64,000 nt of DNA from Adiantum capillus-veneris. Lineage: Eukaryota; Streptophyta; Polypodiopsida; Polypodiales; Pteridaceae. The translations under genes and the position numbers were made by a program. The stretch is from NCBI GenBank assembly GCA_014529385.2, contig CM043959.1, forward strand, positions 65,226,253-65,290,252, written 5' to 3'. The notes below the pieces were generated by a model. That model had not been told where the DNA came from. It worked only from the letters and a program-made list of their open reading frames with translations, and searched no databases. Shown piece after piece: positions 30,298 to 40,394 of the stretch (its first letter is position 1; every line of letters starts with the position of its first letter).

Positions 30298-30939
30298 TGT
30301 CGCAAGACGGGCACCATGAGCCAATAGAAAAGAACACATTGAACAGACTTTTAGCACTTCAATAACAACTGAACTGAAAGAGAGAGACGACACGCGACAC
30401 GGAGTGGCGGAATTCCACCCCGAGAGTATTGGCCCCAAACCTTGGCGCCCCTTTTGGTATTTATTTAGATTGCATAAACACAGTACAAGGCGGTACTCAA
30501 GACTCTGTACCTTCTCCATGAAGCATGCCATAGAATGAGCCCTAGACTCATATTTAAAGGCCCTAGGCCCCAAAAGCAGTTTACATTAAAAGCCTCCAAA
30601 CTCACAAGCATCTAGTCCAAAAGTAATGCTCAAAAGCTGTCAGCATAAAATCGCGAATTCCGTACAGCTGCCATGTCAGCAGTCAATGCAAAACACGAAA
30701 ATCCGTACAGCATGCCACATCATCAATCAACGTGATTTTCAAAAATTTGCCACATCATCAGCCTGCTTCACAAGTTCTTGTGTGTGTGAGTCTTGCTTTA
30801 TTTTAATTATTTATGTCACTTGGGGCCCCATCGGACTTCTTATTCTGTTACTTTTTCTTCTTAGGGTTTAGGCCCCTCGGCTAACATCGGCAAGTTGGCT
30901 CCCTTCTTCAGGGCTTTGACACGTCAGTAGTTTGTGACA
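30298..30939 (-). repeat. Solo LTR inserted in the gypsy-3 protease
   Basis: 642 bp from TGTCGCAAGACGGG to GTTTGTGACA, flanked by perfect 5-bp duplications CCTCG (30293-30297 and 30940-30944). The protease frame continues across it (GYLGHE on one side, HEDFY on the other). Its interior (TATTGGCCCCAAA, GGCGCCCCTTT, GGTATTTATTT) and its end resemble gypsy-3's own LTR at 43156-43573, so it is from a related family. Orientation is inferred from that similarity. Confidence 0.92.
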
Positions 30940-30944
30940 CCTCG

Positions 30945-31016
30945 TGTCCTAAATACCCTTGACAATGCAACCGAAGTTTGCCAATGACAGGTGTAATGGC
31001 TATGTCCTGTCCGCAT
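30945..31016 (-). pseudogene. pol: Gypsy-3 protease, middle fragment
   Basis: Encodes GQDIAITPVIGKLRLHCQGY and LGHE, the central beta-strand part of the retropepsin, between the gypsy-2 insertion on the right and the solo LTR on the left. About 24 codons without a stop. Confidence 0.85.
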
Positions 31017-31216
31017 TGTCGAGAAATTTGCGGTCTTGCCAGGAAAGCACCGGGCTTATGACTGTGAGAGTTTGTGAGAGAACTCAACAAAAACTATATG
31101 AAGGAGTTAAACCATAGATGCCATGAAGACTAGGGTTTGGAAAGAAGTACAATCAAAGAAGCCCACCCATTCTCTCTTGCACTCACACACACAAAGAAAG
31201 AACACAAAAGACAATG

Positions 31217-31429
31217 TCAAAATAACACAAAGATGAAAACATCAAGGCTATGGTCATATCGTATCATGGGTAATATGAAAGGGTTAATAGATGAGTTAAT
31301 GGAATTCAAACTTGGCTGACCAAATATGCTATGAATTGTTCTTTGGAATTGTAGTTTTGTGCTTACCATAATATATATATTTTGTCTAGTGATTGGGATT
31401 AATTGTGTGTACAAATCCTCTTGGTTCAT
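31217..31429 (-). CDS. Small LTR ORF B (3' LTR copy)
   Basis: 70 codons starting MNQEDLYTQL. Its ATG overlaps the TGA of ORF A (ATGA), an arrangement that permits termination-reinitiation. It is similar to ORF A and to the gypsy-1 leader ORF: K-L-Q-F-Q, NPFILPMI and LDVFIFVL at equivalent places. The copy in the 5' LTR (39425-39637) differs by two residues. Unknown function. Confidence 0.45.
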   Translation of the reverse strand: MNQEDLYTQLIPITRQNIYIMVSTKLQFQRTIHSIFGQPSLNSINSSINPFILPMIRYDHSLDVFIFVLF

Positions 31430-31644
31430 AGCAAGATAACTACGCTTACGTCAAAAGAAAAGTTATAGTCTATGAGAGGTAGTATGATGGGATCCGGTGA
31501 TAGAAGTATTTCATTGAGCCTTTCTGGGCCAAAGAGAAACACTATGCGTTGTTGAAAGTGTATTTTACGGCTAATCCATACGTTAATTCTAATAGATCGT
31601 ACAGAGTGAAAGCGATAGAAATTATCATCATGTGGGTTATTCAT
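31426..31644 (-). CDS. Small LTR ORF A (3' LTR copy)
   Basis: 72 codons starting MNNPHDDNFY. Core motifs are VRSIRI, KIHFQQRI, FGPERLNEIL, PIILPLIDYN and FDVSVVIL. The 5' LTR copy (39634-39852) encodes an identical peptide although the LTRs have accumulated dozens of changes elsewhere. The closest relatives I see are ORF B and the gypsy-1 leader ORF. The C-terminal half faintly recalls a ubiquitin-like fold (Q-x-x-I-x-F ... L-x-x-Y ... L-x-V-x-L), which is speculative. Confidence 0.5.
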   Translation of the reverse strand: MNNPHDDNFYRFHSVRSIRINVWISRKIHFQQRIVFLFGPERLNEILLSPDPIILPLIDYNFSFDVSVVILL

Positions 31645-33002
31645 CTAAGATAGTATGTGAGAAATGTAGATATGAGAGAAGTGAAGAGATGAGAAGTTTC
31701 CCTCCCAAGCCCTATTCTTGCCCGTAGGCAATAAGGATACTGCGGGGAGAGATGTACCTGTAGCAAAGAGAACCTAGAATTTGTAGAGAGGATGAATTAC
31801 TAAGAATGAGAGAGATAGGTTTGGTTAAGGAGATGAGATTAGATACATATATATGAAAAAGTAAACAACAAGAAATCAAGAAAGCATCAATGTAGAACAC
31901 ATCTTACTTGACAAACCCTTCGGCACCATTATTGATGGAGAGAGAAGAAGAGGGGAGAACTCCACTTTGATTGATACGCCAAGTCCAAGACCTTATGTGA
32001 TTAGAGTTGATCTTCCATGGATAGCATGCAAGAATGGCTAGTCTTCCTCTAGGAGAAAGTGTAGGCCTAATTAGGCTTATGTTAATGGCTAAGTACAATT
32101 TGGCATTACTACTCACTCCCTCATGAATTCCTGTCATCAATGGCTTGAATGCTTGAGTGGTTTTCAAGGAAGAAAAGGTCCCCTTTTATAGGTGAAGGGA
32201 ATCCCCAAGGGTTTACACAAGAAGAGAGGAGCCAGTGTGAACAGGAATTGGAAAAGTTGGAAATGAGCTGTCCCTGCATGATGTGGGCAGACTGGGGTCC
32301 AGTATTTTGATCATATCTCCTCAACCGTGGATCCAAATAAAAAAGTAAAAATATGGGCAGAAAATTCAGCTCATTAGCTACGGTTTTTATTTTAAAACCG
32401 TTTTCCAATTCACATTGGAACCTTGTGTAAAAAAATCATCAAAATAGGGTCCATTTCTGACAGCAAAAGTCTTCTTGTGGTCCCCTTAGCCTAGACTTTC
32501 ATTTGATTACAAAGGACACCTCATTCCATATGAAATCATGACATTGCTCCTTGACAAATTTTTCTAATCATGCTTGCAATAATGCATTAAAATAAGTGTA
32601 TCTTTGAAATCATGCCACCTAGTGTCCCATTAAGGTTTAATTCCCTCCTAGTAACTATTTAAAAAGAAATATAAGAAAAATATGAAAAATACATAGAATA
32701 TATATATATATTGGAGTTTACCCTAGATACAGGATCTAGCTAGGGTGTGAGATGATAATGAGATAGTAGAAATAAAGAATCAATGCTTTTTGCCCCAAGT
32801 TAAAGAGGTGGAGCTATTGATGCTTTTCCCATAGTATTTTCTGATGGTAAAGTAAAAATAGGTTACCCTTGAGAAAAATAATAGGATGAGATAGAAGGCT
32901 TATTATTATACTTAAATATGCATATGTACATTATAGGAAAGATAATTATGTATCTAAAAAATTACAAGATAGATCTTGTAGCATGCGTTCCCACTATGTA
33001 CG

Positions 33003-33033
33003 TGTCACAGCACGACATCCACCCCCTCTAAAC
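33003..33033 (-). other. Gypsy-2 polypurine tract
   Basis: The minus strand reads TTTAGAGGGGGTGGA directly before the LTR start TGTCGTGC. Confidence 0.75.
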
Positions 33034-33093
33034 CTGCACATCCTCTGGTATGTGCCACATTATTTCTTTGTAAGATCAGCCCTCTTGTACATC

Positions 33094-33456
33094 TTACTTG
33101 CTTTCTTCTTCACTGGATGATTCCAAAGCTTTATCTTCACTTTGATCTTTACCTGTGGTTTGCTCTTCTTCCTCATCAACATCTTCTGGATCATTGTCTC
33201 CTCTTCTCTTAAACATTTTGATCCTTTTTCCTGCAATGGGAATCTTTACTTCTATACCATCTAGTTCAAACAAGCTGTAAGTAGCATTTTCATGCACATG
33301 CTTTACAACATACGGTCCAAACCATCTTTTTGAAAACTTACGCATGACTGTGTGCTGGTTATCAAGGCTACTATCATACACCAAAACCCAGTCACCTTTG
33401 TCAATTGCTCTGCTCCTGAGTCGATGTCGCTTATCAAAGTAGTCCTTGTTTTTCAA
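33094..33456 (-). pseudogene. pol: Gypsy-2 integrase C-terminal (GPY/F-like) module
   Basis: 120 codons: NKDYFDKRHRLRSR (post-integrase helix), GDWVLVYDSSL, then WFGPYVVKHVHENATYSLFE, which is the GPY/F motif of gypsy integrases. An acidic tail (DPEDVDEEEEQ) follows. It is in frame with the preceding integrase ORF but separated from it by a TGA at 33472-33474. No chromodomain signature is visible. Confidence 0.85.
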
Positions 33457-33471
33457 CCTTGCATTTTTGAG

Positions 33472-34403
33472 TCATTCTTTTGCAGCTTCAATGTCTCCAG
33501 GTCTTCTCTCGAGTTGCCTTATACGCAGTGCAAGGAGATCATCCCTGCTAAGCCCCTCTTGCCAAGGTAGTACATTCCATGTGGGAATTGTATCTTCAAT
33601 CGGCATCATTGGCTTTTGACCATACACTAGCTCCGCAGGCATGTATCCAGTTACTGAGCTATGTGTTGTACGATCAGCCCGTAAAGCATATGGTAACAGT
33701 TTTGGGCACTCACCAACTCTTCCTTCACAAGCCTTGGCCAAAGCTTTGATGATAGGAGGATGCCCTCTTTCACTCTTTCCATTGCCTTCAAGGTTGTAAG
33801 CTATAGTAAGAGAAAGATTGATTCCTAATCTAGAAAAGAACTCCCTTGCTTCTTCGGCATCCAGTTCACCTCTATCTGCAGTGATTTTTCCCACACAACC
33901 ATAACGGAAAATCACCTCTATCTGCAGTGATTTTTCCCACACAACCATAACGGCAAATCACCTCATCAAGAAGGAATTTGCACACAGCTTCTGTGGTTTT
34001 AGCTCTTAATGCTCTTCCTTCAACCTGATTAGTTAGGTCTTCTCGTGCAAGAACCAAGTATCTCATTTGCCAGAGTCCTAAAGGCATTGTGACTAGATCC
34101 ACAACCCATTTATAGTGCATGGCTAGTGGATATGTAGGGTGCAATCCATCACGATGTCGGACATTTGAATACATTTGACAAGTTACACATGACTCTACAA
34201 ATTAAGATACATCTTTATATATACCCTTCCACCAATATTTTTCTTTCAACTTGGAGAAGGTTGCCCACACACATCCTATGTCCAGCCCATAGACTCTCAT
34301 GAAACTCTTGCATGAGCTTTACTTGAGTCTCTTTTTTACATATAACCCATTGTGGTGTAGCACCCTTTTGTTTAGGATGCTTCCACAAGTAACCATCCCT
34401 CAA
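33472..34403 (-). pseudogene. int: Gypsy-2 integrase
   Basis: Three frames. 34403-34215 holds the N-terminal zinc-binding part (MQEFHESLWAGHRM), ended by a stop. 34174-33872 holds the core start HYKWVVDLVTMP with the first Asp and KITADRG with the second. 33948-33472 holds KITADRGELDAEEAREFF and the Glu in GNGKSERGHPP, then YMPAELVYGQKP. A 46-bp tandem duplication (33867-33912 and 33913-33958) repeats the second-Asp region and shifts the frame. Confidence 0.88.
33867..33958. repeat. 46-bp tandem duplication in gypsy-2 integrase
   Basis: Two head-to-tail copies of CACCTCTATCTGCAGTGATT...AAAT, one mismatch by eye. It falls on the codons for the second catalytic Asp. Confidence 0.9.
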
Positions 34404-34442
34404 AAAGTACCCATATGATTTCCTGCGTATCCTCTTGAATTC

Positions 34443-35042
34443 TTATTCAGACCAATCATCCTGTTTTGTTAGAGTACTCAAGTAGCTTCCAATAAGAAGC
34501 CAATCACCTTCATAAAGCTCTTTCAAGAATGATTCAAGTAGATTAGTCATGCAGACATTGTTACCTTTGACATGAGAGATAGAATAGAACTTTGTGCCTA
34601 CATCATCTCCCTCGTCAATCATTTGTGACTCATCTTCATACCTTGCCCTTGATAGCATATCTGCCACTGTATTGTCTTTACCTGCAATGTGCTTAAACTC
34701 AGGGTTTAAGGACTTAATGTAGGCAATCCATCGCAACATAGCAATGTCTGGCGTTGAGCAGTTTGTAATCATCCCAAGAAGTGGTAGACAATCTGTTTCT
34801 ACAACCACACATGCACCAATTAGGTACTCTTTCCCACTTCTCAAGGCTGTAACCATACCCCATAACTCTCTCTTTATCTGTGGATAGTTTCTTTGGCGAG
34901 CACTTAGTACCTTTGCTCCAAATCTTACCACATACCTGTGTCCTTCTTTGTCATCTTGCCCTATTGCCCATCCAATCCTTGTAGGACTGGTGTCTACTGT
35001 CACAATTACTGGCCTTTGACACTCATAGTCTACCTTTCTCAA
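34443..35042 (-). pseudogene. pol: Gypsy-2 RNase H and tether
   Basis: 199 codons. RNase H residues are visible: Asp in TVDTSP, Glu in IKRELWGM, Asp in VETDCLPLLGM and Asp in NTVADMLSRA. The GKDNTVADMLSR end is well conserved. The ORF then continues into the linker before integrase. It is frame-shifted against the RT ORF near 35045. Confidence 0.88.
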
Positions 35043-36354
35043 AGTTTTTTGGTGACTTGGGCAACTCCTTTAGCTTTTTCATGGATTTTACATGTGCTTC
35101 TGTCCATTTAAACTTTTGATTCTTTCTAAGCAGCTGATAAAGAGGATCAGCTACGTGTGCATAATGTGGAATCCAAATAATATAGAAGACACATGCTCCC
35201 AGAAACCTTCTAACCTCAGTGATGCTCGTGCATGTTTCTTTCATTCTTTGGATGGCATCTACCTTTGTTGGACAAGGTTTCCTACCATATGGCCCGCACA
35301 TGTGCCCCACAATGAGCACTTCATTGACACCAAACATAGACTTTTTCCCTGACAATGTAAGATTCACTTCTTCCAACCTAGACAAAATTTTATCACAATC
35401 ATTTATGTGATTTACCACAAACCTGCGACATCCCTTGAGATCCAAAGCTTCATCTTTGTCACTTTCTTCACATCCTTTGATAGGCAAATCATCAATGAAA
35501 GGCATTGTGATTTGATGAATAAATTCACGTAAGACCTTATTCATCCCATTCATCATATGTGCAACCGAGTTGGTTGCTCCCTATGGCAAGGTACACATCC
35601 TTACCAAACCCAAAGGTGTCCTCATGGTTGCCAAGTCTCTGCTTTTGATTGCAAGATGAAATTGATCATACCCTGAGTAGAGATCTCCCATTGAGTAGAT
35701 TTCCCTCCCTGCAAACGCCTCTGCAAACTCATCCACAATTAGACCTGTACCTACATTTCTAATTGTCACCTTGTTCACTGGTTGCATATCTTGGATGAAG
35801 CGTAGAGAACCATTCTTCTTTGGAACTGTGAACCACGTGTTTGAGTATGGAGCACAAGAAGGCTCCAAGATTCCCATTTTGATTTTCTCATTCAGTAGCT
35901 CTACTAACTTTGGAAAATGAGCCTTTGGAACTGGAATAGGCCGCAAATTCGAAGGCACATGAGGTATTGTGAAAATTACCATAGGAGCTACAATAGAAGG
36001 ACCAACACATCCTATCTCATGTGGCTCAAATGCAAAAGCCTTACCATGCTTTGAAAGCATTTCTTTGAAGCACTTTGTCTCCTCTTGTGTTAGAAACTCC
36101 TCGCGACCAATCTGCAACTCTTGGAAAGACTCCTTTGTGAAGGTATGCCCAATATTTTTAGGATTCCTCAAACTTGGTTGTAAAGAAGCCTTCTCAATCT
36201 TTTCCCTATTGTTGGGTGGTAAGGGTGAAGCTACTGGTTTCACCTTCTTTGCTACACTCTTGTATTGAGTTTCAACATGTACTTCTGGGCCAACTGTTTG
36301 GTTTTCTTTAAAGGCTTCTATTACTTGATACATTTCCATAGAGCAAACTTCCAC
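35023..36354 (-). pseudogene. pol: Gypsy-2 reverse transcriptase
   Basis: 36354-35581 and 35556-35023 lie in one frame separated by TAG at 35581-35583, where relatives have Gln or Met (LP-x-GATNSVAHM). Motifs: WFTVPKKNGSLRFIQDMQPV, then YSMGDLYSGYDQF, the catalytic MPFIDDLPIKG, LSGKKSMFG, VVGHMCG-like IVGHMCGPYG and EVRRFLGACVFY. The wording of this RT (for example FIDDLPIKG followed by an RRFVVNHINDC helix) is, from memory, closer to gypsy elements seen in fungi and non-seed plants than to CRM, Tekay, Reina, Athila or Tat. Confidence 0.88.
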
Positions 36355-36862
36355 AACTTCATTTTCAAGATGAAACTAGACCCCATTATAGCATCAAGCT
36401 CACCCATAGTATCTACAAAAGAAACTTGTTCACACAAACCCAAAACATTTTCAGTAGGCTCTAGCAACCCACTCTTTATCATGCCTATTTGTACATTATG
36501 CACATATTGCCTCTCACATCTCTTCAAATCTTCAAGTTTTGTAAAACATACTGATCCATTCCTTGTTACCAAGGAGCTCGTTGAAAAAGTTTCACCTATT
36601 TTTGGATCAGGCGAGACCCTTTTTCTTTCTGTACCACTGCAATCTCGCTTTACAATGGTACTTGGCTTAAACCCATCATTTCTCTATGATCATGAAACTC
36701 TTTGTTCACCTTTGGTAGAGGATGTTCTCTGAGGTTGTCACGATTTCTTTCATGGTTAACACAAACTGTGAGAAATTGGATAGTTCGTTTACCATCTTTG
36801 CTATGTATCCTAGCATATGCTGAACCATCATCCATTACCTTTGTTTCCATTCGAACTCCCAC
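36321..36862 (-). pseudogene. pol: Gypsy-2 protease C-terminus and linker to RT
   Basis: Two ORFs. 36862-36650 reads MGVRMETKVMDDGSAYARIH and FLTVCVNHERNRDNL. 36572-36321 reads SVCFTKLEDLKRCERQYVHN and ends LWKFALWKCIK. They connect the retropepsin to RT and are interrupted by stops around 36650 and 36321. The segment has no catalytic residues of its own. Confidence 0.7.
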
Positions 36863-36889
36863 AATGTAGGGTTGTCCAAGGATTAGATG

Positions 36890-37234
36890 TTATGAAGATG
36901 TATCCTGTACAAAGAAGTTTTGGTCAATCTTTACATCACCTATTGTCACCTTCACACCTGGACATGCTGCATACAATTCACCGGATGAATTGTTTACAAC
37001 TTTCACCATCCAACCATGATCCTTGTCCATCGGCCATTTGCACTTGTTGTAGAGACTCTTTGACATTATGTTTATTTCTGAACCATGGTCAATCAAGGCA
37101 ACAAATGGATCTTGAAGATCACCTACCTTGACCAAAGTTTCTGTAGTATCCCTTGCCCAGTGACTTCGTGAATAGTAGCTCCTGGGAATATCTTCAACTT
37201 CTTCATCATCATTTGAGAAATGCACTTGCTTCAC
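36890..37234 (-). pseudogene. pro: Gypsy-2 aspartic protease
   Basis: 115 codons with the active-site motif ALIDHGSEINIMS (Asp-His-Gly-Ser in place of the usual Asp-Ser/Thr-Gly-Ala), then CKWPMDKDHGW and ACPGVKVTIGDVKIDQNFFV. It cleaves the polyprotein in relatives. The frame stops at 36890, and ILGQPY-type sequence follows in another frame. Confidence 0.85.
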
Positions 37235-37257
37235 TCTCCCACTAGATTGGTAGCATC

Positions 37258-38082
37258 CTACACAGCTCCATCATCCTCCTTATTTTGCAGCTGCATCCCT
37301 TGTGTCTTCGAGGTTTCCCCTTCAACCTGTGGACGAGAAACTTCAGCAAGGGTTTGCCTCTTCCTCTTGATGATGTCAATGATCTCCTCATGCAATTCAC
37401 GCTTTGCAATGCCAAGAACTTCTCCCAGAGTAAACTCAATCTTGCTATTCAAGATCCTTTCCTCCAAGACTTTCTTTAAATCTGTAGCAACCTCAATATC
37501 AGATTGTAGTTTATAAGTTGGGCCTTTTGTCTTACCTTTTGTTGGCTCTTTCTTCTTTCTTGTTGTAGACTCCTCCATGAGTACTTCAGGTGGAGATGCT
37601 CCTTGTGTTGAGGGTGTTTGAGAAGGCATTGAGTCGCTTCTTCCCCCACTTCTAGAAGCTCTTTTTGATGGTCCTTCATCAGCATTCTCACGCCTGTGCT
37701 TCTCTTCTACAATCGCCTCATTTTGTTGGCATTTTGTAATGTAGGCATGCACTGACAATGAGTCCACTGGATCATTCCATCCTGTTTCTAGACGTATACA
37801 ATCACCTGCTTCATGTAGAATCTCTTTTGTAAGCTTTCTCTTTTTAGCTAATTGCATGACATTTGGCCAAATTTGACCATGATGGTCACTCGCCTCTTCA
37901 TCAGTAAGATGCTCAATTTTTACTCCATAAGTAGCTGCCTCAACTGAAGATGTGGCATGGTTAGTTGCCATATCTTCAACTAAGGATTGCATTCCCCCCT
38001 TCCCAAAGTTAGTTCTCAAGGGTAGACCTGTCTCTCTTAAGTGGATTTTACCATCCTTAAAAAAGACAACGTCTTTTGACAA
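37258..38082 (-). pseudogene. Gypsy-2 gag-pro linker (basic, coiled)
   Basis: 274 codons after the zinc knuckle: DVVFFKDGKIHLRETGLPLR, a Ser/Lys-rich low-complexity centre, then DLKKVLEERILNSKIEFTLG and EVLGIAKRELHEEIIDIIKR. The last part is the conserved helix that precedes the protease in this gypsy group. It lies in a different frame from gag because of the knuckle-array expansion upstream. Confidence 0.7.
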
Positions 38083-38099
38083 AGCATCACGAAAATCAT

Positions 38100-38300
38100 C
38101 ACAATCCCTTCTTACATGGTCTGTACTATCACACCAAATACATCTATTAACAATCCCTTCTTACATGGTCTGTACTATCACACCAAATACATCTATTAAC
38201 AATCCCTTCTTACATGGTCTGTACTATCACACCAAATACATCTATTAACAATCCCTTCTTACATGGTCTGTACTATCACACCAAATACATCTATTAACAA
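38100..38300. repeat. Four-copy 49-bp tandem array of the zinc-knuckle coding sequence
   Basis: The landmark ACATGGTCTG recurs at 38114, 38163, 38212 and 38261, exactly 49 bp apart. On the minus strand each unit encodes the CCHC knuckle CIWCDSTDHVRRDC followed by TAATAG at the unit junction. 49 is not a multiple of three, so successive units are in different frames and gag stops after the first. Confidence 0.95.
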
Positions 38301-39219
38301 ACCCTTCCTTGGGTTGTTGTCTTTGCCTAAGAAGTGACCCTGATGGTGTGCCTTTTTCTTCAAGCTTTGTAAGTTTCACCTTCAAGTCACGCATTCCCTT
38401 CACAATTTCATCTAGCATAGACTCGTCAAACTTAGGAGCTATATAAGTAGGCTTTACCATTTTGTCAGAAGTTGAGGTTGAAGGACTTGTAGTGTTTACT
38501 ACCATCTTGTTCCTTCTTCTTTGTCGTTTGGCAAGCAATGAGACAACACCTTCAACTTCATTCCAGTCGGTCTTTAGTCCTTGCTCAGCATCTTTATCTT
38601 CAAGGAGAAGCTCCAAATTTTCTTGAAACTCTTTACCTGCGGATTGTAAGAAAAGATCTGTCTTCTCTGTATCTAGTGTGGCCCTTTCTGTCCTGGTGAG
38701 TTGTGTATAGCGCCGCTCAAATTCCCTAAGTAGCTCTGTTATTGATAGTCCTTGCTTTGGCTTGACTACCCATTCTAAGAATGTCCTTTTGGTCACTCTC
38801 TTCGAGTCCTCCATGAAATATTCCTCCGTTAAAGCTACTTTGAGTTCTTCCCAATTTCTCCCATGCCCATCTTTAATTCCCCTAACATGTTCTCTAATTT
38901 CTGGAGCAACAACTAGCTCAAAGCTTTGAATCATCTCACCTTCTGACACGCGATGCAGCTCCATCTCCTTCACATACTCGCGTAAGTACTTGGTTACATC
39001 TTTGCCATTGAATTGATCCATTCTAATGAAGACCGCTTGTATGGCCTTCGTTGCTGAAATCTCCCTTCTTTCAGTGGCATGTTGTTGTTGCATGAACATT
39101 GCAAATGCTTGAAACATTTGCATTGTTGCTGGGTCAAAATGCATACCTTGTTGCTCAACATGATCACCCATGGTTACGCACAAACCCTTACCCTGACAGT
39201 TTCGCGCCAGGTTCACCAA
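38245..39219 (-). pseudogene. gag: Gypsy-2 Gag
   Basis: 324 codons. The likely start is residue 17 (MGDHVEQQGMHFDPATMQMF, 39171), because the listed first codons overlap the primer site. The capsid region follows (FIRMDQFNGKDVTKYLREYV, NWEELKVALTEEYF, FERRYTQLTRTER), then a Ser/Thr-rich linker and the CCHC knuckle CIWCDSTDHVRRDC at the C-terminus. Translation ends in the 49-bp array. It would form the particle shell and bind RNA. Confidence 0.88.
39199..39218 (-). other. Gypsy-2 primer binding site
   Basis: The minus strand reads TGGTGAACCTGGCGCGAAAC, six bases from the LTR. The TGG start fits a tRNA 3' CCA. The tRNA is not assigned. Confidence 0.6.
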
Positions 39220-39424
39220 AAATATGTCGAGAAATTTGCGGTTTTACCAGGAAAGCACCGGGCTTATGGCTGTGAGAGTTTGTGAGAGAACTCAACAAAA
39301 ACTATATGAAGGAGTTAAACCATAGATGCCATGAAGACTAGGGTTTGGAAAGAAGTACAATCAAAGAAGCCCACCCATTCTCTCTTGCACTCACACACAC
39401 AAAGAAAGAACACAAAAGAGAATG

Positions 39425-39637
39425 TCAAAATAACACAAAGATGAAAACATCAAGGCTATGGTCATATCGTATCATGGGTAATATGAAAGGGTTAATAGAT
39501 GAGTTAATGGAATTCAATCTTGGCTGACCAAATATGCTACGAATTGTTCTTTGGAATTGTAGTTTTGTGCTTACCATAATATATATATTTTGTCTAGTGA
39601 TTGGGATTAATTGTGTGTACAAATCCTCTTGGTTCAT
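39425..39637 (-). CDS. Small LTR ORF B (5' LTR copy)
   Basis: 70 codons; two residue differences from the 3' LTR copy (His/Arg and Ser/Arg). In this LTR the ORF lies in the transcribed leader, 254 bases before the probable gag start at 39171. It could therefore be translated from the genomic RNA or regulate gag translation. Confidence 0.5.
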   Translation of the reverse strand: MNQEDLYTQLIPITRQNIYIMVSTKLQFQRTIRSIFGQPRLNSINSSINPFILPMIRYDHSLDVFIFVLF

Positions 39638-39852
39638 AGCAAGATAACTACGCTTACGTCAAAAGAAAAGTTATAGTCTATGAGAGGTAGTATGATGGGA
39701 TCCGGTGATAGAAGTATTTCATTGAGCCTTTCTGGGCCAAAGAGAAACACTATGCGTTGTTGAAAGTGTATTTTACGGCTAATCCATACGTTAATTCTAA
39801 TAGATCGTACAGAGTGAAAGCGATAGAAATTATCATCATGTGGGTTATTCAT
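39634..39852 (-). CDS. Small LTR ORF A (5' LTR copy)
   Basis: 72 codons, peptide identical to the 3' LTR copy. It is upstream of ORF B and overlaps it by ATGA. Located downstream of the TATA-like string at 40387-40394, it should be within the transcript. Confidence 0.5.
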   Translation of the reverse strand: MNNPHDDNFYRFHSVRSIRINVWISRKIHFQQRIVFLFGPERLNEILLSPDPIILPLIDYNFSFDVSVVILL

Positions 39853-40386
39853 CTAGGATAGTATGTGAGAAATGTAGATATGAGAGAAGTGAAGAGATGA
39901 GAAGTTTCCCTCCCAAGCCCTATTCTTGCCCGTAGGCAATAAGGATACTGCGGGGAGAGATGTACCTGTAGCAAAGAGAACCTAGAATTTGTAGAGAGGA
40001 TGAATTACTAAGAATGAGAGAGATAGGTTTGGTTAAGGAGATGAGATTAGATACATATATATGAAAAAGAAAACAACAAGAAATCAAGAAAGCATCAATG
40101 TAGAACACATCTTACTTGACAAACCCTTCGGCACCATTATTGATGGAGAGAGAAGAAGAGGGGAGAACTCCACTTTGATTGATACGCCAAGTCCAAGACC
40201 TTATTTGATTATAGTTGATCTTCCATGGATAGCATGCAAAAATGGCTAGTCCTCCTCTAGGAGAAAGTGTAGGCTTAGGCTTATGTTAATGACTAAGTAC
40301 AATTTGGCATTACTACTCACTCCCTCATGAATTCCTGTCATCAATGGCTTGAATGCTTGAGTGGTTTTTAAGGAAGAAAAGGTTCC

Positions 40387-40394
40387 CTTTTATA
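40387..40394 (-). promoter_or_regulatory. Putative TATA box of gypsy-2 5' LTR
   Basis: The minus strand reads CACCTATAAAAGGG, a good TATA match. It is conserved in the 3' LTR at 32183-32190. Confidence 0.5.

Larger units (their letters stand above)
31017..33017 (-). repeat. Gypsy-2 3' LTR
   Basis: 2,001 bp with short inverted ends TGTCG/CGACA. The TATA-like string rc CTTTTATA at 32183-32190 suggests transcription starts near 32150, giving a long R-U5 that includes the small ORFs. Confidence 0.9.

Noticed and set aside
31712-32408. Further ORFs in the gypsy-2 LTR (62-95 codons)
   Set aside because: Not similar to the small-ORF family, not all kept in both LTRs, and partly upstream of the likely transcription start.
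38100-38300. Regular 49-bp repeats resembling a short CRISPR array
   Set aside because: No distinct spacers; units are contiguous copies of a zinc-knuckle coding sequence inside a retrotransposon gag in plant DNA.
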